This document shows positions 14,792-24,686 of a stretch of DNA of 64,000 nucleotides, one piece after another. The first letter of the stretch is position 1. Each line of letters opens with the position of its first letter. A model generated the notes under the pieces. The model saw only the letters and a list, made by a program, of their open reading frames with translations. It had not been told where the DNA came from and made no database searches. The position numbers were made by a program, and so were the translations under genes. This DNA comes from Nocardia australiensis (GTDB lineage: Bacteria; Actinomycetota; Actinomycetes; Mycobacteriales; Mycobacteriaceae), in NCBI RefSeq assembly GCF_020733705.1, contig NZ_JAJFZM010000001.1, forward strand, positions 2,728,001 to 2,792,000. The letters are read 5' to 3'.

Positions 14792-15904
14792 ATGTCAGAT
14801 AGGTCTGACTATCCGGTTCAATTGATCCAGCCCGACGGTCGCCGTGTGTTCGACCGTGAGCACGCCGCCGTGGTCGCCGACATCGGACCCGAACAACTGC
14901 GTGCGCTGTATGAAGATCTGGTCGTGACCCGCCGGATCGACGTCGAGGCAACCGCCCTGCAACGCCAGGGGCAACTCGGATTGTGGGCCCCGATGCTCGG
15001 ACAGGAGGCCACCCAGGTCGGGTCCGCGCGAGCGCTGCACGCCGATGACTACGTTTTCTGTAGCTACCGCGAGCATGCCGTCGCCTACTGCCGCGGCGTC
15101 CAACCGGCCGAGCTCACCAGAATGTGGCGCGGGGTCGCGCACTCCAACTGGGATCCCGGCGCGGTGAACATGACCAACCCGAACATCGTCGTCGGCTCGC
15201 AGGGCCTGCACGCCACCGGATACGCATACGCCGCACATCTCGACGGCGCCGAGATCGCGACCATCGCCTACTTCGGCGACGGCGCCACCAGCCAGGGCGA
15301 TATCGCCGAGGCGCTCGGATTCGCCGCGAGTTGGAGCGCTCCGGTGGTGTTCCTGTGCCAGAACAACCACTGGGCGATCAGTTCGCCGGTCCGGGTGCAG
15401 AGCGCCACTCCGATCGTGCGTCGCGCCTACGGCTACGGCATCCCCGGTGTTCAGGTCGACGGCAATGATGTGCTCGGGGTACTCGCCGTGACCAGGCAGG
15501 CCGTCGCGCGGGCGCGTTGCGGCGGTGGTCCGTCGTTCATCGAGGCGCTGACCTACCGGATCGGCCCGCACACCACCGCCGACGATCCCACCCGCTACCG
15601 TAGCGCCGCCGAAACCGAACAGTGGCAGCGCCGCGACCCGATCGACCGGGTGCGCAAGCTGCTGGAGCGAGAGTCGTTGTGGGACAAGGAGTTCGAGCGC
15701 AGTGTCGGCGCGCACGCCGACGAGGTAGCCAACCAGCTGCGCCGCGCGACGATCGACATGCCGGATCCAGCGCCGTCACAGCTGTTCGATCACGTCTACG
15801 CCACCCCGCATCCGCTGATCACGCAGGAACGCGGGGACTACGCGGAGTACTCGGCCGGTGATCCCGGCGAGTCCGCCGCGCGACTGGAAGGAGTCCGCAC
15901 ATGA
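14792..15904 (+). CDS. bkdA: Branched-chain 2-oxo acid dehydrogenase E1 alpha subunit
   Basis: This 370-residue protein is the alpha subunit of a thiamine-diphosphate-dependent E1. It decarboxylates branched-chain 2-oxo acids and passes the acyl group to lipoate on E2. The ThDP/Mg motif runs from 'YFGDGATSQGDIAEALGFA' to 'CQNNHWAIS', the GDG-x(n)-NN pattern. 'RIGPHTTADDPTRYR' is the conserved phosphorylation-loop region of such subunits. GAGGAGG lies ten bases before the ATG, so this start is preferred to upstream codons. The stop overlaps the next ATG (ATGA). A pyruvate dehydrogenase role is less likely, given the alpha/beta arrangement and the Lrp regulator. Confidence 0.93.
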   Translation: MSDRSDYPVQLIQPDGRRVFDREHAAVVADIGPEQLRALYEDLVVTRRIDVEATALQRQGQLGLWAPMLGQEATQVGSARALHADDYVFCSYREHAVAYCRGVQPAELTRMWRGVAHSNWDPGAVNMTNPNIVVGSQGLHATGYAYAAHLDGAEIATIAYFGDGATSQGDIAEALGFAASWSAPVVFLCQNNHWAISSPVRVQSATPIVRRAYGYGIPGVQVDGNDVLGVLAVTRQAVARARCGGGPSFIEALTYRIGPHTTADDPTRYRSAAETEQWQRRDPIDRVRKLLERESLWDKEFERSVGAHADEVANQLRRATIDMPDPAPSQLFDHVYATPHPLITQERGDYAEYSAGDPGESAARLEGVRT

Positions 15905-16875
15905 CCACCACCTACGCGGCCGCGCTCAATATCGGGCTGCGCCGGGCAATGGAGGACGACCCGAAGGTCGTACTGATGGGTGAGGACATCGGTCGCCTCG
16001 GCGGGGTATTCCGGGTGACCGACACGCTGCAGAAGGATTTCGGTGACAATCGCGTCATCGATACCCCGCTGGCCGAATCCGGCATTATCGGAACGGCTTT
16101 CGGCATGGCACTGCGCGGCTATCGGCCGGTATGTGAGATCCAGTTCGACGGATTCGTATACCCGGCGTTCGACCAGATCGTTTCGCAGGTGGCCAAGGTT
16201 CACTACCGCACGCAGGGAAAGGTGCTGGTGCCCATCACTATTCGCATTCCCTTCGGTGGCGGGATCGGATCGGTGGAGCACCATTCTGAATCGCCGGAGG
16301 CGTACTTCGCGCATACCGCCGGGTTGCGGGTGGTGACGCCGAGTAATCCGGCGGACGCGTATCTCATGATCCGCCAGGCGATCGCGCTCGACGACCCGGT
16401 CATCTTTTTCGAACCCAAGCGGCGTTATTGGGACAAGGCCGATGTCGACTTCGGTGCGCCCGATGAGCCGGCGTTGGACAAGGCGAGAGTGTGTGTCACC
16501 GGCGACGATGCCACCGTCGTCGCGTATGGCGGCACCGTGGCCACCGCGCTGACGGCCGCGAAAATTGCTGCCGAGGAAGGTCATTCGCTCGAGGTGATCG
16601 ACCTGCGCAGTCTTTCGCCGATCGATTTCGACACCATCGAGGAATCGGTCGCCAAGACCGGCAGGCTGGTTGTGGTGCACGAGGCGCCGGTGTTCGCCGG
16701 GCTCGGCGCCGAGATCGCCGCCCGGATCACCGAGCGCTGCTTCTATCAGCTGGAGGCGCCGGTGCTGCGTGTCGGTGGGTTCGATATTCCGTATCCCCCG
16801 GCTAAGCTCGAACGCCACCACCTGCCCGACGCCGACCGTATCCTCGCGGCGCTCGACCGCTCGCTTGCCGCCTGA
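15901..16875 (+). CDS. bkdB: Branched-chain 2-oxo acid dehydrogenase E1 beta subunit
   Basis: This 324-residue protein is the transketolase-like beta subunit that pairs with BkdA to form the E1 heterotetramer. 'VLMGEDIGRLGGVFRVT' holds the Glu that activates thiamine diphosphate. 'VDTPLAESGIIGTAFGMAL' (read here with I for the first V) and 'PFGGGIGSVEHHSES' are strongly conserved beta-subunit blocks, and 'GRLVVVHEAPVFAGLGAEI' lies in the C-terminal transketolase domain. The length is normal. Its ATG overlaps the bkdA stop by four bases, so the subunits are translationally coupled, and bkdC follows after 20 bases. Confidence 0.93.
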   Translation: MTTTYAAALNIGLRRAMEDDPKVVLMGEDIGRLGGVFRVTDTLQKDFGDNRVIDTPLAESGIIGTAFGMALRGYRPVCEIQFDGFVYPAFDQIVSQVAKVHYRTQGKVLVPITIRIPFGGGIGSVEHHSESPEAYFAHTAGLRVVTPSNPADAYLMIRQAIALDDPVIFFEPKRRYWDKADVDFGAPDEPALDKARVCVTGDDATVVAYGGTVATALTAAKIAAEEGHSLEVIDLRSLSPIDFDTIEESVAKTGRLVVVHEAPVFAGLGAEIAARITERCFYQLEAPVLRVGGFDIPYPPAKLERHHLPDADRILAALDRSLAA

Positions 16876-16895
16876 CCGCTCTGTACGAGGTTCCT

Positions 16896-18251
16896 GTGGA
16901 AGATTCTGCGCCCGTGGACGATTCGGGTCACATCCTGGAATTACGGCTGCCCGATCTCGGAGAAGGACTCAGCGATGCCGAGCTGGTGTCGTGGTCGGTG
17001 GGCGTCGGCGACCCGGTGGAGTTGAATCAGACGATCGCGGAGGTGGAGACGGCCAAAGCTGTGGTGGCACTGCCATCGCCGTTCTCGGGGACGGTGGTCG
17101 AACTGCTCGCCCAGCCCGGCGACACTGTACCGGTGGGCGCGCCGCTGATCCGGGTACGCGCCGAGCAGGACATCGCGACGACGGCCGAGGTCACGACACC
17201 GCAGGACGGAGCCGGGCATGCCTCCGTGCTGGTCGGCTATGGGCCCGAAGGGGAATTCGTCTCGCGCAGGAGTCGACCGGTGTCATCGGAACCCGTTTCT
17301 GTACAGGCGAATACAGAGGCCGGCGAACCGCAGACCAGTCGGGTGGCGGCGACTCCGGCGGCACGCAAACTCGCCCGCGAACTGGGTATCGACCTCTGGT
17401 ACGTCGCGGGGTCCGGGCCCGATGGCGCGGTGACCGTCGACGATGTGCGTGGCGCGGTCCCGCTCTCACAACCGCGAGCCGACGCCACCCGTACCGCAGC
17501 CGCCGCGCCGACCAGTGCCGGCGCGCCCGGCGGCATCGTAGCGCCCACCGACCGCGAAGAGCGCACCCCGATCCACGGCATCCGCAAACGCGCCGCGGCG
17601 GCCATGGTCGCCAGCGCCCGCACCATCCCGCAGGCCAGCACGTTCGTCACTCTCGATTGCACCGCGTCGATGGAGCTGCTCGACCACTTGCGCGCCACCA
17701 AGTCGTTCACTGGTCTCACGCTGACGCCGCTGTCGTTGGTCGCCAAGGCCGTCCTCGCCGGGCTCACGGAATTTCCCGCCATCAATGCCTATTGGGATGA
17801 AGCGAATCAGCAGATCGTCACCAAGCGGTATGTGAACCTTGGCATCGCGGTCGCCACCGACCGCGGCCTGCTGGTGCCCAATCTCAAGGAAGCGCAGGCG
17901 TTGAGCCTGCGTGAGTTGTGCCGGGAGATCGGGTGGCTCGCCGACACCGCGCGCTCGGGCAATGCCACACCTACCGACCTGCGCGGCGGTAGCTTCACCA
18001 TCACCAATGTGGGAGTCTTCGGTGTCGACATCGGGGTGCCGTTGGTCAATCCGGGCGAGGCGGCCATTCTGTGCCTCGGTTCGATCCGCAAGCTGCCCTG
18101 GGTATTTCGCGACGAACTGGCCATCCGCTGGGTCACCACCCTCGGCATCAGCTTCGACCACCGCATGATCGACGGCGAACTCGCCGCGCGCTTCCTCGCC
18201 ACGGTGGCGGGTCTGCTCGAAGATCCACTTACCCTGCTGAGCCGCGTCTGA
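16896..18251 (+). CDS. bkdC: Branched-chain 2-oxo acid dehydrogenase E2 (dihydrolipoamide acyltransferase)
   Basis: This 451-residue E2 has one lipoyl domain (about 12-88), with Lys54 in 'EVETAKAVVALPS' as the lipoylation site. A peripheral subunit-binding domain follows near 150-190 ('TPAARKLARELGI'), then a linker rich in Ala and Pro. The catalytic domain covers about 225-451 and ends with 'SFDHRMIDGELAARF', which contains the active-site His and Asp. It transfers the branched acyl group to CoA. The E3 subunit is not encoded nearby and is presumably shared. The GTG start has a GAGG upstream. With BkdAB it starts degradation of valine, leucine and isoleucine oxo acids. Confidence 0.93.
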   Translation: MEDSAPVDDSGHILELRLPDLGEGLSDAELVSWSVGVGDPVELNQTIAEVETAKAVVALPSPFSGTVVELLAQPGDTVPVGAPLIRVRAEQDIATTAEVTTPQDGAGHASVLVGYGPEGEFVSRRSRPVSSEPVSVQANTEAGEPQTSRVAATPAARKLARELGIDLWYVAGSGPDGAVTVDDVRGAVPLSQPRADATRTAAAAPTSAGAPGGIVAPTDREERTPIHGIRKRAAAAMVASARTIPQASTFVTLDCTASMELLDHLRATKSFTGLTLTPLSLVAKAVLAGLTEFPAINAYWDEANQQIVTKRYVNLGIAVATDRGLLVPNLKEAQALSLRELCREIGWLADTARSGNATPTDLRGGSFTITNVGVFGVDIGVPLVNPGEAAILCLGSIRKLPWVFRDELAIRWVTTLGISFDHRMIDGELAARFLATVAGLLEDPLTLLSRV

Positions 18252-18302
18252 CCTGTATGACGGCCGCATCGCTCAGGCGGCGTTGAGCGGTCTTCCCAAT
18301 GG

Positions 18303-19562
18303 TCAGTCCTTTCGGTACGCAAGCACCTGGCGGACGACCAATCCGGCGAGCAGAGCCCAGAAGGCGGCACCGATGCCGACGAAGCCGACGCCGGATGCGG
18401 CGATCAGGAAGGTGACCGCGGCCGCCTCGCGGTGCTGTTCGGATTTCATGGCGCCGGTCAACGCCGCCGCGAGAGTCGCTAAAAGGGCCAGGCCCGCAAC
18501 TGTTTCCAGGGTGCCGCTCGGTGCGGTGGCGATGAGTGTGACCACCGCGGCCGAGCCGAGTGCCACGATCAGATAGGTGGCGCCCGCGGTGAAGGTGGCG
18601 ATCCAGCGGCGCTTCGGATCCGGGTGCGCGGCGGGTGCCGCGGAAAGAGCGGCGCTGATGGCGGCCAGGTTGATCGCGTGACCACCGGCGGGAGCGCTGA
18701 GCATGGTGCCGATCCCGGTGACCGTCATCGACGCACGCCACGGCACCCGATATCCGAAGGAACTCATTACCGCGGTCCCGGGAATGTTCTGTGAGGCCAT
18801 GGTGACGACGTACAGCGGGATCGCGACACCGATGATCGCCTGCCAATTCCAGTGCGGCAGCGTTAGTTCGAGCGAGGGCGTCATCGCCGCGAGATCCAGA
18901 TGTTTGTGTTGCACGGCGATGCTGATCCCGGCGCCGATCGCGGCGGTGGCGAACGCGGCGATTACCGCCCAGCGTTTGGCCACGCGCTGCAACACCAGCC
19001 AGACAACGATCACCGGCACCACCACCGCCGGACTGGTCTGCACCGCTTTCACCGGTGCCAGGCACAGGGGCAGCAGTACTCCGGCCAGCATGGCCTGTGC
19101 GATCTCCACTGGGATGGCGGCGACGAGCCCGCCGAGCCGCTGCCACAATCCGGTGATCACGATCAGCACGCCGGTGATGGCGAACGCACCGACCGCCGCC
19201 GCCCAACCGCCCGCCACCGCACCCGTACTCGCGAGCAGCGCGGCGCCCGGCGTCGACCAGGCCAAAGTGATCGGCATCCGATACCGATAGCTCAGCAGCA
19301 TCATGCCGACGGCTGGGATCACGCACAAGGCGAGCAGCCCGGAGGCGGCCTGGGCCGATGTCGCGCCGACTGCGGTCAAACCGCTCAGGACGACTGCGAA
19401 CGAGCTGGTGAATCCGACTAGCGCGGTGACGACGCCCGCGCCCAACGGGTGCGCGAGCCCGACCTTCGATGGTGTTTCGATATCAGATGTTGACGGCCCA
19501 AGGGGTGCTTGCTCGGCTTCGGGCGCGGTAGGCACAGCGGGCACCGGAGAAACCTGAGACAT
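18303..19562 (-). CDS. benE: BenE family benzoate / aromatic acid transporter
   Basis: This 419-residue membrane protein has about twelve helices. It matches the BenE family of proton-coupled benzoate transporters. Diagnostic stretches are 'PITLAWSTPGAALLASTG', 'GLVAAIPVEIAQAMLAGVLL', 'MASQNIPGTAVMSSFGYRVP' and 'APAGGHAINLAAI'. The start ATG 19562 comes 62 residues into a longer frame; the upstream part has no family character. No benzoate catabolic gene is in the window, so the substrate could be another organic acid. It converges with bkdC, whose stop lies 51 bases away. Confidence 0.9.
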   Translation of the reverse strand: MSQVSPVPAVPTAPEAEQAPLGPSTSDIETPSKVGLAHPLGAGVVTALVGFTSSFAVVLSGLTAVGATSAQAASGLLALCVIPAVGMMLLSYRYRMPITLAWSTPGAALLASTGAVAGGWAAAVGAFAITGVLIVITGLWQRLGGLVAAIPVEIAQAMLAGVLLPLCLAPVKAVQTSPAVVVPVIVVWLVLQRVAKRWAVIAAFATAAIGAGISIAVQHKHLDLAAMTPSLELTLPHWNWQAIIGVAIPLYVVTMASQNIPGTAVMSSFGYRVPWRASMTVTGIGTMLSAPAGGHAINLAAISAALSAAPAAHPDPKRRWIATFTAGATYLIVALGSAAVVTLIATAPSGTLETVAGLALLATLAAALTGAMKSEQHREAAAVTFLIAASGVGFVGIGAAFWALLAGLVVRQVLAYRKD

Positions 19563-19692
19563 TCCCCGGATATTGCCGTGGCCAGTTGCGGATGTCACCA
19601 GCCAGTGCCCCGAAACTGGTCTGAATTCCCCGCCTCGGTGCGTAGGGTGGTGACGTCGATGATCGAGGTGGGAGACTCTGAGGCGAGGAGCT

Positions 19693-20514
19693 GTGGTGAG
19701 CGCGGTACTTATCTCGGCAGGGGGGTTGCGGGAAGCCTTGGCGGACAATCGTTTCCGACTGCTCGATGTCCGCTGGGCACTGGGCGACCCGGACGGTCCG
19801 CAGCACTATCTCGACGGTCATATCCCCGGCGCGGTGTTCGTCGATCTGGAGACCGAACTGGCCGCGCCACCGTCACCGACGCGCGGCCGTCATCCCATGC
19901 CCGAGCTGGCGCAGCTGGAGAAGTGTGCGCGCAGCTGGGGTATCCGAAACGGCGATCCGGTCGCCGTCTACGACGCCACCGGCGGTATGGCGGCGGCGCG
20001 CGCATGGTGGTTGCTGCGCTGGGCCGGTATCGCGGACGTGCGAATCCTCGACGGCGGCCTGCCAGGGTGGACGAACGCGGGCGGCGAGCTCGCTACCGGC
20101 ACCGAGTCCGACCCCGAAACGGGTGATGTCGAACTCAGCCCGGGCCACCTACCGACCATCGATGCCGACGCCGCGGCGAAGTGGGACGGCGTTCTGCTCG
20201 ACGCGCGCGCGGGGGAGCGCTATCGCGGTGAGACCGAGCCGATCGATCCGCGCGCCGGCCACATACCCGGTGCCCACAGCGCACCGACCGCGGCGAACCT
20301 CGGCACCGACGGCCGATTCCTCGCCGCGAAAGAACTCCGCACCCGTTTCGCCGAATTCGGATCCGGTCCGGTAGCGGTGTACTGCGGCTCCGGCGTCACC
20401 GCGGCCCATCAGGTCGCGGCGCTCGCCATCGCGGGCGTGCCCGCCGCGCTCTACCCAGGTTCCTGGTCGCAGTGGTCGAACGACCCGAAACGACCGGTCG
20501 CAACCGGCGCCTGA
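19693..20514 (+). CDS. Sulfurtransferase with two rhodanese domains
   Basis: This 273-residue protein has tandem rhodanese domains, as in thiosulfate and 3-mercaptopyruvate sulfurtransferases. The inactive N-terminal domain covers about 1-135 ('RLLDVRWALGDPDG', 'GHIPGAVFVD') and the active C-terminal domain about 150-273. The catalytic loop is 'VYCGSGVTAAHQ' with Cys231. A CGSGVTA loop is typical of the mercaptopyruvate/thiosulfate (SseA-like) group. Two adjacent GTG codons (19693, 19696) can serve as start; GAGGAG stands just before them. No sulfur metabolism genes are adjacent. Confidence 0.92.
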   Translation: MVSAVLISAGGLREALADNRFRLLDVRWALGDPDGPQHYLDGHIPGAVFVDLETELAAPPSPTRGRHPMPELAQLEKCARSWGIRNGDPVAVYDATGGMAAARAWWLLRWAGIADVRILDGGLPGWTNAGGELATGTESDPETGDVELSPGHLPTIDADAAAKWDGVLLDARAGERYRGETEPIDPRAGHIPGAHSAPTAANLGTDGRFLAAKELRTRFAEFGSGPVAVYCGSGVTAAHQVAALAIAGVPAALYPGSWSQWSNDPKRPVATGA

Positions 20515-20520
20515 GCGGTC

Positions 20521-20883
20521 TCACAACCAGGCGCGCGCCAACAGATCATCTTCGGCGACCGTATTCGCGTGTGGCGGGAATCTGGTGGCCGCGATTGATT
20601 CGGTGTGCTCGCCGTCATGCCCGATCAGCCATGATCCGCCGCGTTCCTCGCACTCGGCGATCTTGGCGAAGGTGGTGAGTAGGAACGTGATCGCCTCACG
20701 AGGATCCATGGTGCGGGCCAAGCGTTGTGATTCACCGGGACGAGTCTGGTCCAGCCACACGTCGCACAGACCGTCCAACCGCATTCCGACGATCGTGGCG
20801 GTATTGATAAAGGTGAATTTGCGTCGTTCCCACGGCGTTGTCGGTGTGAAGCTCTGCTCGAGTACCTGGAGCAGAATCGTCAT
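20521..20883 (-). CDS. Hypothetical protein, 120 residues
   Basis: I do not recognise this family. The ATG at 20883 is chosen because GGAGGGCAGCAGC precedes it; the frame is open further upstream without a comparable start. The protein is soluble and contains 'KFTFINTATIVGMRLDGLC' and 'ECEERGGSWLIGHDGEH', the latter rich in Glu, His and Asp. There is no signal peptide or membrane segment. It sits between the sulfurtransferase gene (convergent, seven bases away) and the divergent helicase gene. The 210-base gap upstream shows nothing else I can support. Confidence 0.65.
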   Translation of the reverse strand: MTILLQVLEQSFTPTTPWERRKFTFINTATIVGMRLDGLCDVWLDQTRPGESQRLARTMDPREAITFLLTTFAKIAECEERGGSWLIGHDGEHTESIAATRFPPHANTVAEDDLLARAWL

Positions 20884-21093
20884 GCTGCTGCCCTCCGTTT
20901 CTCGGCCTTCCATTGCAATGACCAGGGGATATCCAAGTATGTTCCGAAATCGCCCACATCGCCAGTTCCTCTCACTTTCGAACCGGCCTATCGCGAGCGG
21001 CACATGGTCGAGGGGGCACTCGACGTTTGCCGCATCCAGGTACCGCTCGGCCGCCGGAATCGGGGTGTCGGCGGTGCCTGATTGGATGGGGTG

Positions 21094-23922
21094 ATGCTGC
21101 ACGGGTTATGGACGCTGGAATCGGGGTTGCTGCTGTGGCAGGAGCCGCCGGTTGTCGCGGTGCCCGAACCGTTGGGCGGGATTCTGGCGGGTTCGCGGTT
21201 CCGGCATCGGGCCGATGTGCTTGGTGCCGGGACGACTACCGAGCGGGTGCGTGCGCATGCGATGGCGCCTGCGGCCGCCGCTGTGGCATTGCGGCAACGG
21301 TTGCCGGTGGAGACGGTGTCGGGGGACTTGCGGTTTCTCGCTCATGTCGCGCACGGTGTCGAACGCTGGGTGCGGGCGGGGCGGATCGTGCCTGAGCTGC
21401 GTCGGGATGACGGTCAGTGGTGGGTGCGATGGCGGCTCGTCGGCGGGGAGCGACAGCGTGCCTGGCTCGCCGAATTGGCGGTCGCCATGCCCGCCGCGCT
21501 GCGCGTCGCGGGCAGGCCCGGCGCACTGCTGGACGATATGGTCGGCGAGCTCACCGATCCCATCGCCAGGCAACTGCTGGATCCGCCGCCCACGTCACAT
21601 CCATTGATCGTGGCGCTGGTCGATGACGCCGCGCTCGACGGCGCGAGCTACCAACTGGCCGAGACGCTGGAGCGCTGGCGAGCAACGCTGACCGGCGACG
21701 AGCCGGAATTGGTGCTGCGGCTGCTCGAGCCGGACGGCGAGCTCGGCATCGAGGACGGATCGGTGGCCTTGTGGCGGCTGGAGGTGTGCCTGCAATCCGA
21801 GGGAGAGGCTCCGAATCCCGTTCCACTACACGGTGATTCGAGTCTTGTCCGCACTGCGGTGGAGAAGCTCGGTGCGGCGCAGCGCGCATATCCGCGGCTA
21901 CGTGATCTCCCGGCCGACCCGCGTGCTCTCGACCTGCTGCTGCCGACCGAGGTTGTCGCCGACCTGGTCGCACACGGTGCGTACGCGCTGCGGTCGGAGG
22001 GGATTCGGCTGCTGCTGCCGCGAGCCTGGAACATCGCCGCCCCGACCATGCGCATGCGGGTCGACAGCGCCGTGCCCGCCGCCGAAAGCACCGTCGGGAT
22101 GCGCGGACTCGTCTCCTACCGTTGGGAGCTCGCACTCGGCGACACAGTGCTTACCGCCGCCGAGATGCAGCGGCTGATCACCTCGAAATCCGATCTCGTG
22201 CGGTTGCGAGGCGAATGGGTGCAGGCCGACCACAAGGTGCTCGCCGCCGCCGCCCGCTACGTCGCCGCCCACACCGACGACACCGAACTCACCTTCGCCG
22301 ACCTGATCGGCGAACTCGGCGCCGGCCACGTCGCGAAGGTGCCGATCACCGAGGTCACCGCGACCGGCTGGGCCGCCGAACTCCTCGATCACGCTCGCGA
22401 ACCCGAGCCGGTGGCCGCGCCGATCGGGCTGAAAGCTCAGCTACGCCCCTACCAGGAACGAGGCCTGTCCTGGCTGGCCACCATGAGCCGATTGGGTTGC
22501 GGCGCAATCCTCGCCGACGATATGGGCCTCGGCAAAACCGTGCAGGTGCTCGCCCTCCTCGTGCATGAGCGCGAAGCCGGGGCCCTCTCACATCGTGAAC
22601 CGGGCGACGACCGCGGCCAACCAAGTGTTATCGGGCCGACGTTATTGGTGTGTCCGATGTCGGTGGTGGGGAACTGGCAGCGAGAGACGGAGCGGTTTGC
22701 GCCGGATCTTCGGGTATGGGTTCATCATGGGGTCGGGCGGCTGGCGGGGCAGGAGTTGGATGCCGCGATCGCGGCGGCGGATCTGGTCATCACCACGTAC
22801 GCGCTGCTGGCCAGGGACGCGGTCGAGCTGGGGCGCCAGCGGTGGGATCGCGTCGTGCTGGACGAGGCGCAGCACATCAAGAACGCGTCAACCAGGCAGG
22901 CGCGCGCGGCGCGATCATTGCCGGCGCGACATCGCTTGGCGCTCACCGGAACTCCGGTGGAGAATCGGCTGGAGGAATTGCGGTCGATCATGGATTACGC
23001 CAATCCGAAGCTGCTCGGCACGCCCCAGACCTTCCGTGCGCGTTTCGTGGTGCCCATCGAGCGCGAGCGCGACGAAAACGCCATCAGCCGCTTGCGGATG
23101 ATCACCCAGCCGTTCGTGCTTCGCCGGGTGAAGACCGATCCCACCGTGATCAATGACCTGCCGGAGAAATTCGAAATGACGGTCCGGGCCAACCTGACCG
23201 TGGAGCAGGCCGCGCTGTATCAGGCGGTGGTCGACGACATGATGAATAAGATCAAGGATGCGAAAGGCATGGCACGCAAGGGTGCCGTGCTCGGCGCGCT
23301 GACCCGGCTGAAGCAGGTATGCAACCATCCGGTGCACTTCCTCGGGGATGGCTCCGGCGTGCTGCATCGCGGCAGCCATCGTTCCGGCAAGCTGGCGCTG
23401 GTGGAGGATGTGCTCGATTCGGTACTCGCAGACGGTGAAAAAGCCCTGCTGTTCACCCAGTTTCGGGAATTCGGCGATCTCATCGCACCGTACCTGATCG
23501 AGCGCTTCGGCACGCCGATTCCATTCCTGCACGGCGGCGTGCCCAAGAAGCGACGCGACGCCATGGTCACCGGTTTCCAAGAATCGGACGGACCGCCGCT
23601 AATGTTGTTGTCGCTCAAGGCAGGTGGCACCGGGCTCAACCTCACGGCCGCCAATCATGTTGTGCACCTGGATCGCTGGTGGAATCCGGCCGTGGAGAAC
23701 CAGGCCACCGACCGTGCCTTTCGAATCGGGCAGCAGCGCAATGTGCAGGTGCGCAAACTGGTCTGCGTCGACACCATCGAGGAGCGGATCGACGAAATGA
23801 TCAGCGGTAAAAGGCAGCTCGCCGATCTGGCGGTCGAGGCGGGCGAGAATTGGATCACCGAACTGAGCACCGACGACCTGCGCGAACTGTTCACCCTCGG
23901 TGCCGAGGCGGTGGGAGATTGA
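21094..23922 (+). CDS. SNF2/Swi2-family DNA-dependent ATPase (helicase-like)
   Basis: This protein of about 942 residues has a long N-terminal part of unknown role (about 1-440) followed by the SNF2 ATPase. It shows 'RPYQERGLSWLATMSRLGCG' (Q-type region), the Walker A block 'LADDMGLGKTVQVLAL' and the Walker B/DEAH-type box 'VLDEAQHIKN'. 'LTGTPVENRLEEL' follows, and the helicase C domain ends with 'WWNPAVENQATDRAFRIGQ'. Such proteins translocate on or remodel DNA; the bacterial role is unclear. The next gene encodes a SWIM zinc-finger protein in an overlapping frame, a pairing also known in other actinobacteria. The start could be GTG 21091 or ATG 21094. Confidence 0.93.
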   Translation: MLHGLWTLESGLLLWQEPPVVAVPEPLGGILAGSRFRHRADVLGAGTTTERVRAHAMAPAAAAVALRQRLPVETVSGDLRFLAHVAHGVERWVRAGRIVPELRRDDGQWWVRWRLVGGERQRAWLAELAVAMPAALRVAGRPGALLDDMVGELTDPIARQLLDPPPTSHPLIVALVDDAALDGASYQLAETLERWRATLTGDEPELVLRLLEPDGELGIEDGSVALWRLEVCLQSEGEAPNPVPLHGDSSLVRTAVEKLGAAQRAYPRLRDLPADPRALDLLLPTEVVADLVAHGAYALRSEGIRLLLPRAWNIAAPTMRMRVDSAVPAAESTVGMRGLVSYRWELALGDTVLTAAEMQRLITSKSDLVRLRGEWVQADHKVLAAAARYVAAHTDDTELTFADLIGELGAGHVAKVPITEVTATGWAAELLDHAREPEPVAAPIGLKAQLRPYQERGLSWLATMSRLGCGAILADDMGLGKTVQVLALLVHEREAGALSHREPGDDRGQPSVIGPTLLVCPMSVVGNWQRETERFAPDLRVWVHHGVGRLAGQELDAAIAAADLVITTYALLARDAVELGRQRWDRVVLDEAQHIKNASTRQARAARSLPARHRLALTGTPVENRLEELRSIMDYANPKLLGTPQTFRARFVVPIERERDENAISRLRMITQPFVLRRVKTDPTVINDLPEKFEMTVRANLTVEQAALYQAVVDDMMNKIKDAKGMARKGAVLGALTRLKQVCNHPVHFLGDGSGVLHRGSHRSGKLALVEDVLDSVLADGEKALLFTQFREFGDLIAPYLIERFGTPIPFLHGGVPKKRRDAMVTGFQESDGPPLMLLSLKAGGTGLNLTAANHVVHLDRWWNPAVENQATDRAFRIGQQRNVQVRKLVCVDTIEERIDEMISGKRQLADLAVEAGENWITELSTDDLRELFTLGAEAVGD

Positions 23923-24686
23923 GCGCGTACACCGATTACAGCAAATTCGGCAAACGTCGCCCGGTGGCCGGCGGCGTCGAAGCACGCAGCCGCCGTGGTG
24001 GATTCGGGCGCACCTGGTGGGGTAAAGCGCTGATCGAGGCCGTGGAGGCCATGTCGGAGCCGGGCCGGTTGGCTCGCGGCCGCACCTATGCCAGGTCGGG
24101 ACAGGTTGTCAGCTACCGGATCGTGCCGGGTGCGGCGACCGCGGAAGTACAGGGCAGCCAGCCGCGCCCGTTTACGGCGGTCTTCACCGTTCGGCCACTG
24201 CGCGACGAGGAACTGGCCCTGCTCATCGAGACCATCCGCACCGCCCCCGGCATGCTGGCCGAGATCGCCTCCGGTGCCCTGCCGACCGGGCTCGGACCGC
24301 ATCTGCTGCCGACCACCGCGGCGGATCTGGATTTCACCTGCACCTGCCCGGACCCCGGCTGGCCGTGCAAGCATGTCGCCGCGTTGTGCTATCTACTGGC
24401 CGAACGTCTCGACGAGCGCCCCCGCGAAATCCTGACCCTGCGCGGCCTTGATCTCGACACGCTCATCGCTGGTATCGAACGCGACCCCAACCCCACCGAA
24501 TCCGACGATCCCTACGGCGACCGAACCGAGCTGCCAAAACTTCCCAAGGTCGAATTCCATTCGGCGATGGATGATTTGGACCCTGTACTGCTGCGACGCG
24601 CATTACGGATGATTGCCGAGGACGAAACCATCGCCGCCACCGGGCTCCGGGAGCTCCGGGCCCTCTTCGAGGCGCTCGCGCCATGA
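23919..24686 (+). CDS. SWIM zinc finger family protein
   Basis: This protein of about 255 residues contains a SWIM motif, 'FTCTCPDPGWPCKH' near residues 140-155, the CxC-x(n)-CxH pattern that binds zinc and is linked to nucleic-acid or protein binding. The N-terminus 'YTDYSKFGKRRPVAGG' and 'SRRGGFGRTWWGKALIEAVE' are typical of the bacterial family found beside SNF2 ATPases. The best start is TTG 23919, which overlaps the helicase stop (TTGA); no ATG or GTG lies close by. Tight coupling suggests the two proteins act together on DNA. Its stop overlaps the ATG of the next gene. Confidence 0.88.
   Translation: MSAYTDYSKFGKRRPVAGGVEARSRRGGFGRTWWGKALIEAVEAMSEPGRLARGRTYARSGQVVSYRIVPGAATAEVQGSQPRPFTAVFTVRPLRDEELALLIETIRTAPGMLAEIASGALPTGLGPHLLPTTAADLDFTCTCPDPGWPCKHVAALCYLLAERLDERPREILTLRGLDLDTLIAGIERDPNPTESDDPYGDRTELPKLPKVEFHSAMDDLDPVLLRRALRMIAEDETIAATGLRELRALFEALAP

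Noticed and set aside
16670..17800. 376-codon frame across the bkdB/bkdC boundary
   Set aside because: Arg-rich alternative frame of two well-supported genes.
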